From NCBI RefSeq assembly GCF_006443685.1, contig NZ_VFYP01000002.1, forward strand, positions 62,001 through 126,000: a stretch of DNA of 64,000 nucleotides. Reading direction: 5' to 3'. Origin of the DNA: Rhizobium glycinendophyticum. GTDB lineage: Bacteria > Pseudomonadota > Alphaproteobacteria > Rhizobiales > Rhizobiaceae. Shown one piece after another: positions 52,631-62,124 of the stretch. Below the pieces are notes generated by a model. That model saw only the letters and a list, made by a program, of their open reading frames with translations, had not been told where the DNA came from and did no database searches. Position 1 is the first letter of the stretch, and each line of letters opens with the position of its first letter. Position numbers and translations under genes: made by a program.

Positions 52631-53164
52631 TCAGCCGGTGTGGTCGAACTTCGCGATCGCATCGACGACGCTCTCCAGCCACTGATCGCGGATACCGAGT
52701 TCGCGCAGATGGGAGACGGTATTGGCGACATAGACCGGATTGGCGCCGGAGCGGCCGACGGCGCCATGCACGACCCGCGCGGCCTCATCGACGCTGACAT
52801 TGCCCGCATATTGCGGATGGGAGCGATCGATCACATAGGTGAGCGCAGAGACCTGACGCCCATCGCCGAGCACGAGACGCACCGAGCGCTCAAGATAGAC
52901 GCTGGTGACCAGTTCCCGCTCGCGCAGATAAGCGAGAGTATGGTTCCAGTCCGGCTCAGAGACCCGAAAGGCCACGCCCTTGCAGGACCCGCCGCGGTCG
53001 AGGCCGAGCACTAGACCGGGGCGCTCCTCCGTGCCACGGTGGACATAGGAGCGCACGCAGAGAGACCGCCGGTAGCCGGCAAGACGCGCCGTCAGTCTTT
53101 CCTCATAAGGAAAGCCCGGGTTCCACATCAGCGAGCCGTAGCCAAAGACCCAAAATTCGTCCAT
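52631..53164 (-). CDS. ChaC-like gamma-glutamylcyclotransferase
   Basis: ATG 53164 (MDEFWVFGYG) is preferred to an upstream TTG at 53176. 177 aa. V-F-G-Y-G-S-L-M-W-N-P-G-F at the N-terminus, then R-G-T-E-E-R-P-G-L-V-L-G-L and R-E-L-V-T-S-V-Y-L-E, the ChaC signatures with the catalytic Glu region. It cleaves glutathione to 5-oxoproline and Cys-Gly. Confidence 0.92.
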   Translation of the reverse strand: MDEFWVFGYGSLMWNPGFPYEERLTARLAGYRRSLCVRSYVHRGTEERPGLVLGLDRGGSCKGVAFRVSEPDWNHTLAYLRERELVTSVYLERSVRLVLGDGRQVSALTYVIDRSHPQYAGNVSVDEAARVVHGAVGRSGANPVYVANTVSHLRELGIRDQWLESVVDAIAKFDHTG

Positions 53165-53211
53165 ATCCCAGGCCAATCCATAAATAGAAACTACGCAGCG
53201 AGGAGACTTCC

Positions 53212-54225
53212 ATGGCCATGCCGTCGACAGCGCCGCAAAGCCCGACCAGTCGCAAGGTGCTCCTGCTCGGCGTTTTGATCGTCCTCTTCATCGCTGTCTA
53301 TAGCGTCGCCTGGTATTATGCCGCAGAATTTCTGCGAAACCGCATCACAGGCTTCTTTTCGGGCGGAAATCCGGCCGGTGTGACCGCCAATTGCGACAAC
53401 GCCACCATGGGCGGTTATCCCTTCCGCTTCCGGCTGAATTGCGACCGCTTGTCCTTCGACGACAACTTCCAGGGCATTTCCGCTTCGTCAGGCCCCATAA
53501 GGGCTGCGGCACAGGTCTATGATCCCGGCCATGTCGTCTGGGAGATGGACGGCCCGGCAGAAGTTCGCTCCGCGCTCGGCTTCAACGCCGTGCTCGAATG
53601 GGGCGACCTGCGCTCAAGCTTCCGTGCCGGCCTGACCGGTCTGCAGCGCAGCTCGATGGAATGGACCGACCTTCGCACCAGGGTCACCTCCACCGTGACC
53701 AACCAGCAGGTCGAGGTGGTGACGCCACATCTGGAAACCCATGTGCGCCAGAATAACGGCAATCTCGACTATGCGGCCCTGACCCGCGACGCGGTTATGA
53801 CGGTGGACGGGGCCGCGATCGCGCTGCCGCCCGTTTCGGCCAGTTTCGACACGACCTTTGTCGATCGCGGCGGGCTGCTCGACCCACGCCTTGCCCATCG
53901 CCAGCAGCTTTACGGCACCAAGGGGGAACTTCGCCGCATGGTGGTGGACCTCGGAGAAGGCCGTGTTCTGACGCTGAGCGGGCCATTCTCAGTGGGCGAC
54001 GACGGTCTGATTTCCGGCTCGATCCGCATCGAGATCGAAAAAATCCGCGCCTGGCGCGACGCGCTGAAGAGCGCCTTCCCGGACAAGCGCGGCACCTTCG
54101 ATGACATCGCCAAAGTTCTGCGCGTGCTGACGCTTGGCCGTGACGACGGATCCGCCGAAGTCACCATCCAGAACGGGGTGGCCATGCTCGGCTTCATCCC
54201 GCTCGGCCAGCTCCCGCCGCTCTGA
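53212..54225 (+). CDS. DUF2125 family exported protein
   Basis: 337 aa; ATG 53212 has GAGGAGA upstream. An N-terminal membrane helix/signal anchor (~residues 12-32) is followed by V-A-W-Y-Y-A-A-E, C-D-N-A-T-M-G-G-Y-P-F-R-F-R-L-N-C-D and repeated beta-rich segments, matching the alphaproteobacterial DUF2125 family. Probably periplasmic; the function is unknown. Confidence 0.88.
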   Translation: MAMPSTAPQSPTSRKVLLLGVLIVLFIAVYSVAWYYAAEFLRNRITGFFSGGNPAGVTANCDNATMGGYPFRFRLNCDRLSFDDNFQGISASSGPIRAAAQVYDPGHVVWEMDGPAEVRSALGFNAVLEWGDLRSSFRAGLTGLQRSSMEWTDLRTRVTSTVTNQQVEVVTPHLETHVRQNNGNLDYAALTRDAVMTVDGAAIALPPVSASFDTTFVDRGGLLDPRLAHRQQLYGTKGELRRMVVDLGEGRVLTLSGPFSVGDDGLISGSIRIEIEKIRAWRDALKSAFPDKRGTFDDIAKVLRVLTLGRDDGSAEVTIQNGVAMLGFIPLGQLPPL

Positions 54226-54230
54226 ACGGC

Positions 54231-55154
54231 CTATTTGTCGAGGGCGTGACGCCCGAAGTCCGGCGAATCGACGTCCTGGCCGGCCTGGACGATGGAGCGG
54301 CGAATGGTGCGGGTGCGCGAGAAGAGTTCGAACAGCTTGTCGCCCTCGCCCCAGCGGATCGCCCGCTGCAGATAGGCAAGGTCTTCGGAAAAGCGCGCCA
54401 GCATCTCCAGAATCGCGTCCTTGTTATGCAGGCAGACATCGCGCCACATGGTCGGGTCCGAAGCCGCGAGACGGGTAAAGTCGCGAAAACCCGAGGCGGA
54501 ATACTTGATGACTTCGGATTCGGTCACTGCTTCCAGATCATCCGCCGTACCCACGATATTGTAGGCGATGATGTGCGGCAGATGCGAAACGATGGCCAGA
54601 ACCTTGTCATGATGCTGGGGATCCATCTCGTCGATCATGGAGCCCAGCGCCTTCCAGAAGCTGCTGAGACGCTCGAGAGCTGCCCTATCCGTCCCCGGCA
54701 GCGGGGTGAAGATGCACCAGCGTCCCTTGAACAGACCGGAGAAGCCGGCGTCGGGGCCGGACTTTTCGGTACCGGCGAGCGGGTGGCCGGGAATGAAATG
54801 GACGTTTTCCGGCATGTGCGGCGCCATCTGGGCGATGACCGACGCCTTGGTCGAGCCGACATCGGTGACGATGGCGCCAGCTTTCAGATGCGGCGCGATC
54901 TGCTGCGCGACGGCTTCCGACGCGCCGACCGGGACGGACACGATGACGAGATCGGCATTTTTTACCGCTTCTGCCGCAGATGTCGTGTAGGCGGTTCCGA
55001 GTTCGAGTTCCTCTGCCCGGTTCAGTGTCTCGGCGCTGCGGGTCGAAATGACCACCTCGCGCGCCAGCCCGAATTTCTTGATGTCGCGGGCGATCGAGGA
55101 GCCGATCAGGCCGATACCGATCAGGGCGATGCGATCGAACAGGATTTCAGACAT
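54231..55154 (-). CDS. tyrC: Prephenate/arogenate dehydrogenase
   Basis: The start at ATG 55154 (MSEILFDRI) is chosen over 55178. 307 aa. Dinucleotide loop G-I-G-L-I-G-S-S-I-A, then F-I-P-G-H-P-L-A-G-T-E-K-S-G and a helical C-terminus with S-H-L-P-H-I-I-A-Y, the TyrA-family pattern. Tyrosine synthesis. No chorismate mutase or ACT domain. Convergent with the DUF2125 gene (5 bp apart). Confidence 0.93.
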   Translation of the reverse strand: MSEILFDRIALIGIGLIGSSIARDIKKFGLAREVVISTRSAETLNRAEELELGTAYTTSAAEAVKNADLVIVSVPVGASEAVAQQIAPHLKAGAIVTDVGSTKASVIAQMAPHMPENVHFIPGHPLAGTEKSGPDAGFSGLFKGRWCIFTPLPGTDRAALERLSSFWKALGSMIDEMDPQHHDKVLAIVSHLPHIIAYNIVGTADDLEAVTESEVIKYSASGFRDFTRLAASDPTMWRDVCLHNKDAILEMLARFSEDLAYLQRAIRWGEGDKLFELFSRTRTIRRSIVQAGQDVDSPDFGRHALDK

Positions 55155-55282
55155 CAGCGAAGTTCCATGAATGCGCAATTGAGGGCACGGGGAAGCCTGC
55201 GCCCTTCACTCGGCTGGCAATAAAACGGAAACGCCCGTTTGTCGAGGCGATCGCAAGGTCCGGCCGCGTGTCGGCAAACGGT

Positions 55283-56035
55283 TTACGGTTGGCGCGGCAG
55301 GCTGCGTGCCGTTGGGATGCCCTGCGGCGCGAGGACCGGTGCGAAGACGCGACGCGAGGCGCGCGAGGCAACCGGCAACCCCTGATAGAGCCGCTTCTGC
55401 GCCTCGACGACGATGACTCCGGAAAAGGCGGGCCACAGGATCCGACCAATGCGTTCGAAGCCACGCCGAAGGCGGAGGATTGCGCGGATCTTGGACGGCG
55501 GAAAGAACAGCGCCTCGGCAGATGCGCCGGGGGTGAAATTCGTCTCGCGCAACAATGCCGTGAGCTGGTCTCGGGAATAGGGCCGGCCTGAGCCAAAGGG
55601 TGTATGCTCCATGCGGGCCCAGACGCCGCGCCTGTTAGGCACGACGATGACCAGACGACCACCGGGCGCCAACACGCGCCAGATTTCCTTCAGCGTCTCG
55701 CGCGGGTTCTCGGCAAATTCCAGCGAATGCACCATCAGCACCCGATCGACGGAACTATCGGGCAGCGGAAGCTCTTCTTCAAAGACGAGCGCGGTGGCAG
55801 AGGGCTCGCCAACCGGCCAATTCACGGCCCCCTGCCCTGCGGGCATGAAAGCCATGGTACGTTCGGTAGCGCCGCGGAAGCGTTCGAGGAAGGGTATGCA
55901 GTAGCCAAGGCCGACAAGGCGTTCCTGCGGCAGCCGGGCCCAGACCGAAGACAAGGCCAGGGCGATCGACTGTTCCGCTACACGCCCGAGCATGGTGTAA
56001 TAAAACTGGCGTAGATCGACGATATCGACATGCAT
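55283..56035 (-). CDS. SAM-dependent methyltransferase (type 11)
   Basis: ATG 56035 (MHVDIVDLR) is chosen; the frame opens earlier but overlaps the divergent gloB leader. 250 aa. The central region [19 protein letters not shown] and [19 protein letters not shown] are class I methyltransferase motifs. The N-terminal glycine loop is weak (V-G-L-G-Y-C). In rhizobia a relative of this protein sits beside gloB; the substrate is unknown. Confidence 0.85.
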   Translation of the reverse strand: MHVDIVDLRQFYYTMLGRVAEQSIALALSSVWARLPQERLVGLGYCIPFLERFRGATERTMAFMPAGQGAVNWPVGEPSATALVFEEELPLPDSSVDRVLMVHSLEFAENPRETLKEIWRVLAPGGRLVIVVPNRRGVWARMEHTPFGSGRPYSRDQLTALLRETNFTPGASAEALFFPPSKIRAILRLRRGFERIGRILWPAFSGVIVVEAQKRLYQGLPVASRASRRVFAPVLAPQGIPTARSLPRQP

Positions 56036-56123
56036 GAACTTATTGTTAGCAGCCGACGATTGGAACTCAAGGCGCAACAAGGTACATTTGCGCCAAAGAG
56101 GCGGGACAAGAAACGGTACAACA

Positions 56124-56894
56124 ATGAAATCACTACAGATCGAGGTTTTCCTGTGCCGAAGTGACAACTTCGGCGTCCTTCTCCACTGTCCAGAATCCGG
56201 GCTTACGGCCTGTATCGATGCGCCGGAACTGGCGCCGATCCAGGCGGCGGCGGAAAGACGGGGCTGGAAGATCACCCATATCTTCACGACCCACCATCAC
56301 GGCGACCATGTTGAAGCGAACCTCGCGCTGAAGGAAGCCTATGGCTGCGAGATCACCGGCCCGCGTAACGAAGCGGTTGCCATACCCGGCATTGACCGTA
56401 CCGTCGACGATGGCGACGAGTTCATGTTCGGCACCCATCCCGTGCGCGTTATCGAGACGCCCGGCCATACCGCCGGGCACATCTGCTACTACTTGCCCGA
56501 AGACATGCTGCTCTTTGCCGCCGATACGCTGTTTGCGCTGGGCTGCGGCCGATTGTTCGAGCGTTCGGCCATGGACATGTGGCATTCACTGCAAAAACTC
56601 GCCGAGCTCCCCGACGAGACGATCGTTTATTTCGGCCACGAATATACGCTCTCGAACGCCCGCTTCGCACTGACCGTCGACCCCGATAACACGCGGCTGA
56701 AGACCCGGGCGGAGGTCATCGAGGCCCAGCGCAAGCGCGGCGACTTCACCATTCCGACGACGATCGGATTGGAAAAAGAAACCAATCCCTTCCTGCGCGC
56801 CGCAGATCCCGACATTCGCAAGACGCTCGGCATGGAAACGGCGGCCAATGACGAAGTCTTTGCCGAGATTCGCAAGCGCAAGGACAATTTCTGA
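56124..56894 (+). CDS. gloB: Hydroxyacylglutathione hydrolase (glyoxalase II)
   Basis: ATG 56124 (MKSLQIEVF) fits the family length of 256 aa. Metal motif T-H-H-H-G-D-H, then [17 protein letters not shown] and F-G-H-E-Y-T; all metal ligands are present. It hydrolyses S-lactoylglutathione in methylglyoxal detoxification. Its TGA overlaps the next ATG (TGATG). Confidence 0.95.
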   Translation: MKSLQIEVFLCRSDNFGVLLHCPESGLTACIDAPELAPIQAAAERRGWKITHIFTTHHHGDHVEANLALKEAYGCEITGPRNEAVAIPGIDRTVDDGDEFMFGTHPVRVIETPGHTAGHICYYLPEDMLLFAADTLFALGCGRLFERSAMDMWHSLQKLAELPDETIVYFGHEYTLSNARFALTVDPDNTRLKTRAEVIEAQRKRGDFTIPTTIGLEKETNPFLRAADPDIRKTLGMETAANDEVFAEIRKRKDNF

Positions 56895-57316
56895 TGCAGG
56901 CAGCCGATATCATCCAGGCCCTCAGCATGCAGCGCCATCCCGAGGGTGGCTGGTACGTCGAGACATTCCGCGATGCCAATGGCGGGCAACGCGGACATTC
57001 GACCGCGATCTACTACCTGCTGGAGGCCGGCGAGCGTTCGCATTGGCACAAGGTCAAGGATGCATCGGAAGCCTGGCACCATTATGCCGGTGCGCCGCTG
57101 GCGCTCCATCGCTCGAAGGACGGCGTGACGCAGGAGACCGTGCGGCTCGGCCCCGACATCCTGGCCGGCGAACGGCCGCAGGCGATCATCGAGGCCGACG
57201 AATGGCAGTCGGCCGAAAGCCTCGGCGCCTACACGCTGGTCGGCTGCACCGTGGCCCCCGGTTTCGACTTCTCCGTCTTCGAGATGGCACCGCCGGGCTG
57301 GCAACCCGGGCGATAG
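56894..57316 (+). CDS. Cupin-fold DUF985 protein
   Basis: 140 aa. H-P-E-G-G-W-Y-V-E-T-F near the start, S-H-W-H-K-V-K-D-A-S-E-A-W-H-H-Y-A-G in the middle and P-G-F-D-F-S-V-F-E at the end are diagnostic of the DUF985 cupins. Histidines suitable for metal binding are intact. Coupled to gloB by a TGATG overlap. The function is unknown, possibly sugar-related. Confidence 0.9.
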   Translation: MQAADIIQALSMQRHPEGGWYVETFRDANGGQRGHSTAIYYLLEAGERSHWHKVKDASEAWHHYAGAPLALHRSKDGVTQETVRLGPDILAGERPQAIIEADEWQSAESLGAYTLVGCTVAPGFDFSVFEMAPPGWQPGR

Positions 57317-57319
57317 CCG

Positions 57320-57961
57320 TCACAGGCGCGACAGGGTGAGCGTCAGGATGACCTGGGCCGCGTAATAGGTGACCCAGACGAGGTGGGCGGCAAACCAGTC
57401 GATCGGGTGGCCGGGACCGGTCCAGTATTTCCGGATGGTTAAGACCACGTCCGAGAAGATGAACAGGGCCGCACCGAAGAAGGTCAGCGGATCGGCGAGC
57501 CCGAGCGTGAGCCAGACCAGCACCATGAAGACGAGCACATAGAGGCCGATCGGCAGGGCCATGCGGCCGGCCGGTCGCCAGATGCGCGCGAGCACGCCGC
57601 AGGTAAAGCCCGCGACGGCCAGGCCTCCGGCGATCCGCCACGGTTCGGATGCGGCAAGCGCCACATCGGCGACCCCGGCGATGAGCGCGATATAGGCAAG
57701 ATGCGAGAGAAGGAAAGCGACGACGCCACGGATGAAGGCCTTGTCTCCGTCGAAGGCGAGCGAGAGATCGCCGAGGGCCCCGAGAAACAGCGCCAGGGCG
57801 AGAAGCGGCGGGGCGCCGACGGCAATCGCATAGACGCAGAGCAGCACGACCGGCGAGGTCTTCCAGATTGCACGCACGACCGTTTTCTCGCGCGGCAGGA
57901 TCCAGAGATAGCTGGTGCCGAGTGCGACCGAGAGCGCAAGAATGCCGGTCGCACTGCCCAT
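57320..57961 (-). CDS. YhhN/TMEM86-family lysoplasmalogenase-like protein
   Basis: 213 aa with about eight short membrane helices. F-L-G-A-L-G-D-L-S-L-A-F and G-A-A-L-F-I-F-S-D-V-V-L-T-I carry the paired acidic residues of the YhhN family. The human homologue hydrolyses lysoplasmalogens; the bacterial role is uncertain. 12 bp downstream of the EamA gene on the same strand. Confidence 0.87.
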   Translation of the reverse strand: MGSATGILALSVALGTSYLWILPREKTVVRAIWKTSPVVLLCVYAIAVGAPPLLALALFLGALGDLSLAFDGDKAFIRGVVAFLLSHLAYIALIAGVADVALAASEPWRIAGGLAVAGFTCGVLARIWRPAGRMALPIGLYVLVFMVLVWLTLGLADPLTFFGAALFIFSDVVLTIRKYWTGPGHPIDWFAAHLVWVTYYAAQVILTLTLSRL

Positions 57962-57973
57962 GGCGTCTCCCGT

Positions 57974-58852
57974 CTAGCTGGTGGCGTCCTTCTTGCGGAA
58001 GACCATATCCTTGGCTGCGAGCAGCGCGCCACCGGTGATCAGGATGCATGCGAGACCAATAGTGGTCGTAAAGTCGCCAAACCCAAAAATGATCAGGTTG
58101 AGGGTCGAGAGCAGAGGCGCTGCATAGCTTGAGGCACCCAGAATCTGGATGTCACCGTTCTTGACCCCATAGTCCCATGTGTAAAAGGCGAGCCCCACCG
58201 GCAGCAGGCCCAGGCCGACAACAGCTACCCATTGCGATGGGCTTTCCGGCCAGACGGTCGTCTCAAGTGTCAGGTGGCAGGCGAGCGATAGGATCGAGGT
58301 GGCAAGACAAAAGCCGGTGACGACATCGGTCGAAACGGCTTCGAACTTGCGGCTGACGAGCGAATAGGCAGCCCAGGTGAAGGCGCAGAGGAAAGCCGCG
58401 GCGTATCCCAGGCTATAGGTCGGATCGAAGGCGAGGCCGTCTCTGGAAACGATCAACACCGTGCCGGCGAGCCCGGCGATGGCACCGAGGATATGATGCC
58501 AGCCAAGCTTTTCACCCGGCAGCAGGGCAGAGCCGACCACGATGAGCAGAGGCCAGAGATAGGCGATCAGGCCCGCCTCGACCGGCGGCGCATTCCGCAA
58601 GGCCGTGAAATAGAGAAAGTGATAGCCGAATAGCCCGCCGACACCTGCAAGCCAGACCTTGAACGGCTGGCGCAAGGTCTTGAGGCGCTCGGGTCGGACG
58701 ATGAACAGAAGGATGCCGGGCAGACTGCCGATCGCAAAGGTAATGGCCGAAAGCTGGAACGGGGGCATCTTTCCGGAAGCCGCCGTCATCAAGGCGAGGA
58801 TGGACCACATCAGGATGGCGGTGAAACCGATCAGCGTCGCCCTGGTCTTCAT
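57974..58852 (-). CDS. EamA-family (DMT) transporter
   Basis: 292 aa with ten membrane helices in two EamA repeats. G-Y-H-F-L-Y-F-T-A-L-R-N-A-P-P-V-E-A-G-L-I-A-Y-L-W-P-L and W-D-Y-G-V-K-N-G-D-I-Q recall the YddG aromatic-amino-acid exporter subgroup. The substrate is not established. Confidence 0.87.
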   Translation of the reverse strand: MKTRATLIGFTAILMWSILALMTAASGKMPPFQLSAITFAIGSLPGILLFIVRPERLKTLRQPFKVWLAGVGGLFGYHFLYFTALRNAPPVEAGLIAYLWPLLIVVGSALLPGEKLGWHHILGAIAGLAGTVLIVSRDGLAFDPTYSLGYAAAFLCAFTWAAYSLVSRKFEAVSTDVVTGFCLATSILSLACHLTLETTVWPESPSQWVAVVGLGLLPVGLAFYTWDYGVKNGDIQILGASSYAAPLLSTLNLIIFGFGDFTTTIGLACILITGGALLAAKDMVFRKKDATS

Positions 58853-58884
58853 GCAAATACCCCATATGCGGGGCCTGCCCCCTC

Positions 58885-59682
58885 TTATCCGTCGAACGCC
58901 TCTGCCGAGACATGCACCGTCCCATACCGGGTCGGAATCTTGGCATAGACGGGAGCATATAGCTTCAGCGTCGCCGTCTTGGCAAACCAGATCTCCATGC
59001 CGGTCACCGACTTCAGGTACTCAATGTCCTTGCGGCCTTTCTTGTAGCCGGCGATGGGCACGTAGCGGACGGAGCAGACGACCGCATCGCCACTGGCCTT
59101 GCCGGCCGTAAACGGGGCGGTGCCGCCGGGGGAGAGCACGAGATCCATCCGGCTTTCACCGTCATAGATCGGAAGGGTCCGCGAACAGACGTCGGCATCG
59201 CCCGGAATCAGAAGCGCACCGATCGGGTCGAGCACCGATTTCAGATCGGCATCGGTAACAGGCACCCAGGATTTTGGTCGCGGTTTCGGCGGTGGTTCCA
59301 CCGTGGTCTCGACGGCAGCGCCATCGGCATAGGTGATGGTGTAGCGGCTCTTCTTGTTGCCACTCTTGTAGTCGAGGCGATACCGCTCCGGCTGGAAGCG
59401 GTTGCCGGCAAAAATGCCCGAGACACTGCTGTCGGCCGAAACTTCGCGCACCACATCGACGAGGCCCGAGGACCGGAAGCGGCCGGAGATCTCGTAGCGA
59501 TCGTCCTTCACCTCCGTGCGAAACGTCAGCCGCGCGATGGGCAGGATGCCGAGCGACACGTTGTAAGCGGTATCGTAATGATAATCGGCCGCCTCTCCTG
59601 AGACTGCAAAAGGCAAGAGCGAGACAAAAGCGAGGGCAGCTGTGACAGCGAGGCCGGATCGACGCAAGGACACCATCTCCAT
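58885..59682 (-). CDS. DUF3108 exported protein
   Basis: The start is ATG 59682 or ATG 59676 (GGAG just before the latter); 265 aa from 59682. A signal peptide is followed by Y-D-T-A-Y-N-V-S-L-G-I-L-P-I-A-R-L, G-R-F-R-S-S-G-L-V-D and R-K-D-I-E-Y, the DUF3108 pattern. Probably periplasmic; the function is unknown. Confidence 0.87.
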   Translation of the reverse strand: MEMVSLRRSGLAVTAALAFVSLLPFAVSGEAADYHYDTAYNVSLGILPIARLTFRTEVKDDRYEISGRFRSSGLVDVVREVSADSSVSGIFAGNRFQPERYRLDYKSGNKKSRYTITYADGAAVETTVEPPPKPRPKSWVPVTDADLKSVLDPIGALLIPGDADVCSRTLPIYDGESRMDLVLSPGGTAPFTAGKASGDAVVCSVRYVPIAGYKKGRKDIEYLKSVTGMEIWFAKTATLKLYAPVYAKIPTRYGTVHVSAEAFDG

Positions 59683-59911
59683 GTCGGGGGAATGCCGAAG
59701 CTCCGGCATTGAACAATGACATCCATGCCGTTGGACTGTGGCAACAAAATAACGTAAGACGGCGCGACAGTCTGGAAAATCCAAGGTTTGGCTTGACGGG
59801 CCGGTTCTCACTGACTATAGAACCGCAACTTTCCAATCAGACGCTGTTGGATTGCCTCACCGGCATTTGCCCGGTAGCGATGCGATGGCCTAGAAAAACA
59901 ATAGGTGTACC

Positions 59912-60202
59912 ATGTCCCGCAGTTGCGAATTGACCGGCAAGGGCGTCCAGTCGGGCAACAATGTAAGCCACGCGAACAACAAGACCAAGCGCCGGTTCCT
60001 GCCGAACCTGTGCGACGTCACGCTGATCTCGGACGCTCTCAACCAGCGTTTCCGCCTGCGCGTTTCGGCTGCTGCCCTGCGCACGGTCGAGCATCGCGGT
60101 GGCCTCGACGCCTTCCTTCTCAAGGCTTCTGAAAACGAACTGAGCATGCGCGCTCGTCTGCTGCGTCGCCAGATCGCCAAGAAGACCGCCGAAGCCGCAT
60201 AA
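59912..60202 (+). CDS. rpmB: 50S ribosomal protein L28
   Basis: 96 aa, alphaproteobacterial length. [20 protein letters not shown], then K-R-R-F-L-P-N-L and [13 protein letters not shown] terminator follows at 60228. Confidence 0.97.
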   Translation: MSRSCELTGKGVQSGNNVSHANNKTKRRFLPNLCDVTLISDALNQRFRLRVSAAALRTVEHRGGLDAFLLKASENELSMRARLLRRQIAKKTAEAA

Positions 60203-60227
60203 TAGCCGCTTATCGGAATGAACGATG

Positions 60228-60265
60228 AAGGCTTGGCCGGGCATCCGGGCAAGCCTTTTCGTTTG
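60228..60265 (+). terminator. Intrinsic terminator after rpmB
   Basis: AAGGCTTG (60228-60235) pairs with CAAGCCTT (60250-60257) and is followed by TTCGTTT. Confidence 0.72.
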
Positions 60266-60355
60266 GGAGCATGCCCCGCTGAACGACCGGCCGCATGAGC
60301 CTCACGACCAAACAGTATTGTCCCTCCAACTGGTGGCATCACCCAGGATAAAAAA

Positions 60356-60994
60356 ATGCTGAACGCACGCTATTTCCTTGCCTACAGCCTGCTCATGACG
60401 GCCGTCGTCGTCGCCTCGAACTTTCTCGTGCAGTTTCCCCTGCAGGGAACGCTTGCCGGCATCAATCTCGCCGATCTTCTCACCTTCGGCGCTTTCACCT
60501 ATCCGGTTGCCTTTCTCGTCACGGATCTGACCAACCGTCAGTTCGGCCCGACGGCTGCCCGCAAGGTGGTGTTTGTCGGCTTCATTGCCGGCGTGGTTCT
60601 CTCCATCCTGCTGGCGACCCCGCGCATCGCGGTTGCTTCCGGTTCGGCCTTCCTGGTCGGTCAGTTGCTCGACATCTCCGTCTTCAACCGCCTGCGCCGT
60701 TTGGCCTGGTGGAAGGCACCGCTCATGGGTTCGGTCATCGGCTCCGTTCTCGACACCGTGATCTTCTTCTCGCTGTCCTTCGCGCCGGTTTTCGGCTTCA
60801 TCGGCCCGAATGACGACTTCGCCATTGCGGCTGCCCCGATCCTTGGCGTGATGAGCGCGGAAGCCCCGCGCTGGATCTCCTGGGCGATCGCCGACTTCAG
60901 CGTAAAGATGCTGATTGGCATCGTCATGCTGCTACCCTATGGCGCGCTGATGAGCGTGCTGCGGCCCATGCCGCAGGTCGAGCGGGCCGCCTGA
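60356..60994 (+). CDS. Queuosine precursor transporter (VUT/YhhQ family)
   Basis: 212 aa with six membrane helices. A-D-L-L-T-F-G-A-F-T-Y-P-V-A-F-L-V-T-D-L-T-N-R near residues 39-61 is the hallmark of the family; D-T-V-I-F-F-S-L-S-F-A is in the later half. It imports preQ0/preQ1 for queuosine synthesis, consistent with gluQ elsewhere in the window. Confidence 0.93.
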   Translation: MLNARYFLAYSLLMTAVVVASNFLVQFPLQGTLAGINLADLLTFGAFTYPVAFLVTDLTNRQFGPTAARKVVFVGFIAGVVLSILLATPRIAVASGSAFLVGQLLDISVFNRLRRLAWWKAPLMGSVIGSVLDTVIFFSLSFAPVFGFIGPNDDFAIAAAPILGVMSAEAPRWISWAIADFSVKMLIGIVMLLPYGALMSVLRPMPQVERAA

Positions 60995-61017
60995 GAACGC
61001 CGAGGCGATAGAAACAG

Positions 61018-61056
61018 AAAAAGGCCGGTGCCAGGAGATGGCGCTGGCCTTTTTCT
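61018..61056. terminator. Bidirectional terminator between convergent genes
   Basis: AAAAAGGCCGGTGCC (61018-61032) pairs with GGCGCTGGCCTTTTT (61040-61054). A and T runs on both sides let it work for the queuosine transporter gene and for the opposite gene ending at 61078. Confidence 0.85.
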
Positions 61057-61077
61057 CTGTCTGCATCGGGGATTGTT

Positions 61078-62124
61078 TTACCGCTCCAGGCGGAATTCCA
61101 GCATCAGCGTGCGCTGCAGGATCGAGTGGTTGTCGTCGGAAACGACGATCAGATGCACCGAGCCATCTTCGGCGACAACAGCGTCCATGCCTTCCATATT
61201 GTCGATCTGCGAGCGGTTGTCCGCCTCGAAGATGATCTTGCCGTCGACCACGGCACCGGGGCGGATGGTATCGCCTTCGATCCGCCGTAAGCGCATGCCG
61301 ACGCCGGTGGCGATTGAGAAGCGGCGCTCCAGGAGAAGCAGGTCGCCATTCGGCAGGAAGGCGCCGTCGGTGATCTCGAAGCCATCATGTGGCTTGACCC
61401 GGAACTCCCCTTGAAGAGGACCGGACAGGATGCCGGCATAGTTGTTGCCATTCTCGTCCACGCTCTTTTCAGAAAGGGCGAGAAGCGCACCAGCTAGCGG
61501 GCTTGCGGACGGCGACAGCACCAGCGCTTCAATACCGCCATTGCTGCGGAGCTGATTGACGTCGAAGGGAAGAGGCAGAGGAGCGGAGGCCTGCGCATGG
61601 CCGAGATCAGACGACGGCGCGTAGGAAACGACGCGGTGACGCTGCTCGAAGCCGACATAGGCGCGATCACTCTCGAGTGCGAGGCTTTCGGCATCCACCA
61701 GATATTTGGACGGGCTGACTTGCCCCTCCTCGTTCAGCAGGGGCGCGAGCCTGACATCGGCAACGCCGGACAAGCGGCCGACCGCATCGCGGGTGATGCG
61801 CCCCTCGATGAAGTAGCCGGTGTCGAAGACGCCCAGGAAATGTTCGGCATCCCGAAAACGGATTGAGGAGAAGGCGCCGAACAGCGGTTCGGAAGATGAC
61901 AGTTCGAGGCCGCCGACAAAGGTCAGCCCCGGCTCGAGACGCGGTGTACCACCCAGCGTGCCGGTCATGCCTTCGAGACTGGAGATGACCGTGCTCTCGA
62001 CAGGGATGGAGAGCACATCACCGGGCGCGATCTCTGCCGGTGCGGTGCAGGCGGTGAGAAGGATCAGCCAGGCGCTCGCGGCCAATCGGATGGTGATGTG
62101 ACGTGAGAGGCCGCGCTCAGGCAC
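61078..62124 (-). CDS. Lipoprotein with esterase-like/phytase-like beta-propeller domain
   Basis: A GTG at 62124 overlaps the cobT stop by 8 bp; the frame also opens at 62145. 348 aa. N-terminal signal with lipobox L-L-T-A-C. The body shows [21 protein letters not shown] and [10 protein letters not shown], signatures of the esterase-like activity of phytase family (PF13449). Probably outer-membrane or periplasmic. Translationally coupled to cobT. Confidence 0.87.
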   Translation of the reverse strand: MPERGLSRHITIRLAASAWLILLTACTAPAEIAPGDVLSIPVESTVISSLEGMTGTLGGTPRLEPGLTFVGGLELSSSEPLFGAFSSIRFRDAEHFLGVFDTGYFIEGRITRDAVGRLSGVADVRLAPLLNEEGQVSPSKYLVDAESLALESDRAYVGFEQRHRVVSYAPSSDLGHAQASAPLPLPFDVNQLRSNGGIEALVLSPSASPLAGALLALSEKSVDENGNNYAGILSGPLQGEFRVKPHDGFEITDGAFLPNGDLLLLERRFSIATGVGMRLRRIEGDTIRPGAVVDGKIIFEADNRSQIDNMEGMDAVVAEDGSVHLIVVSDDNHSILQRTLMLEFRLER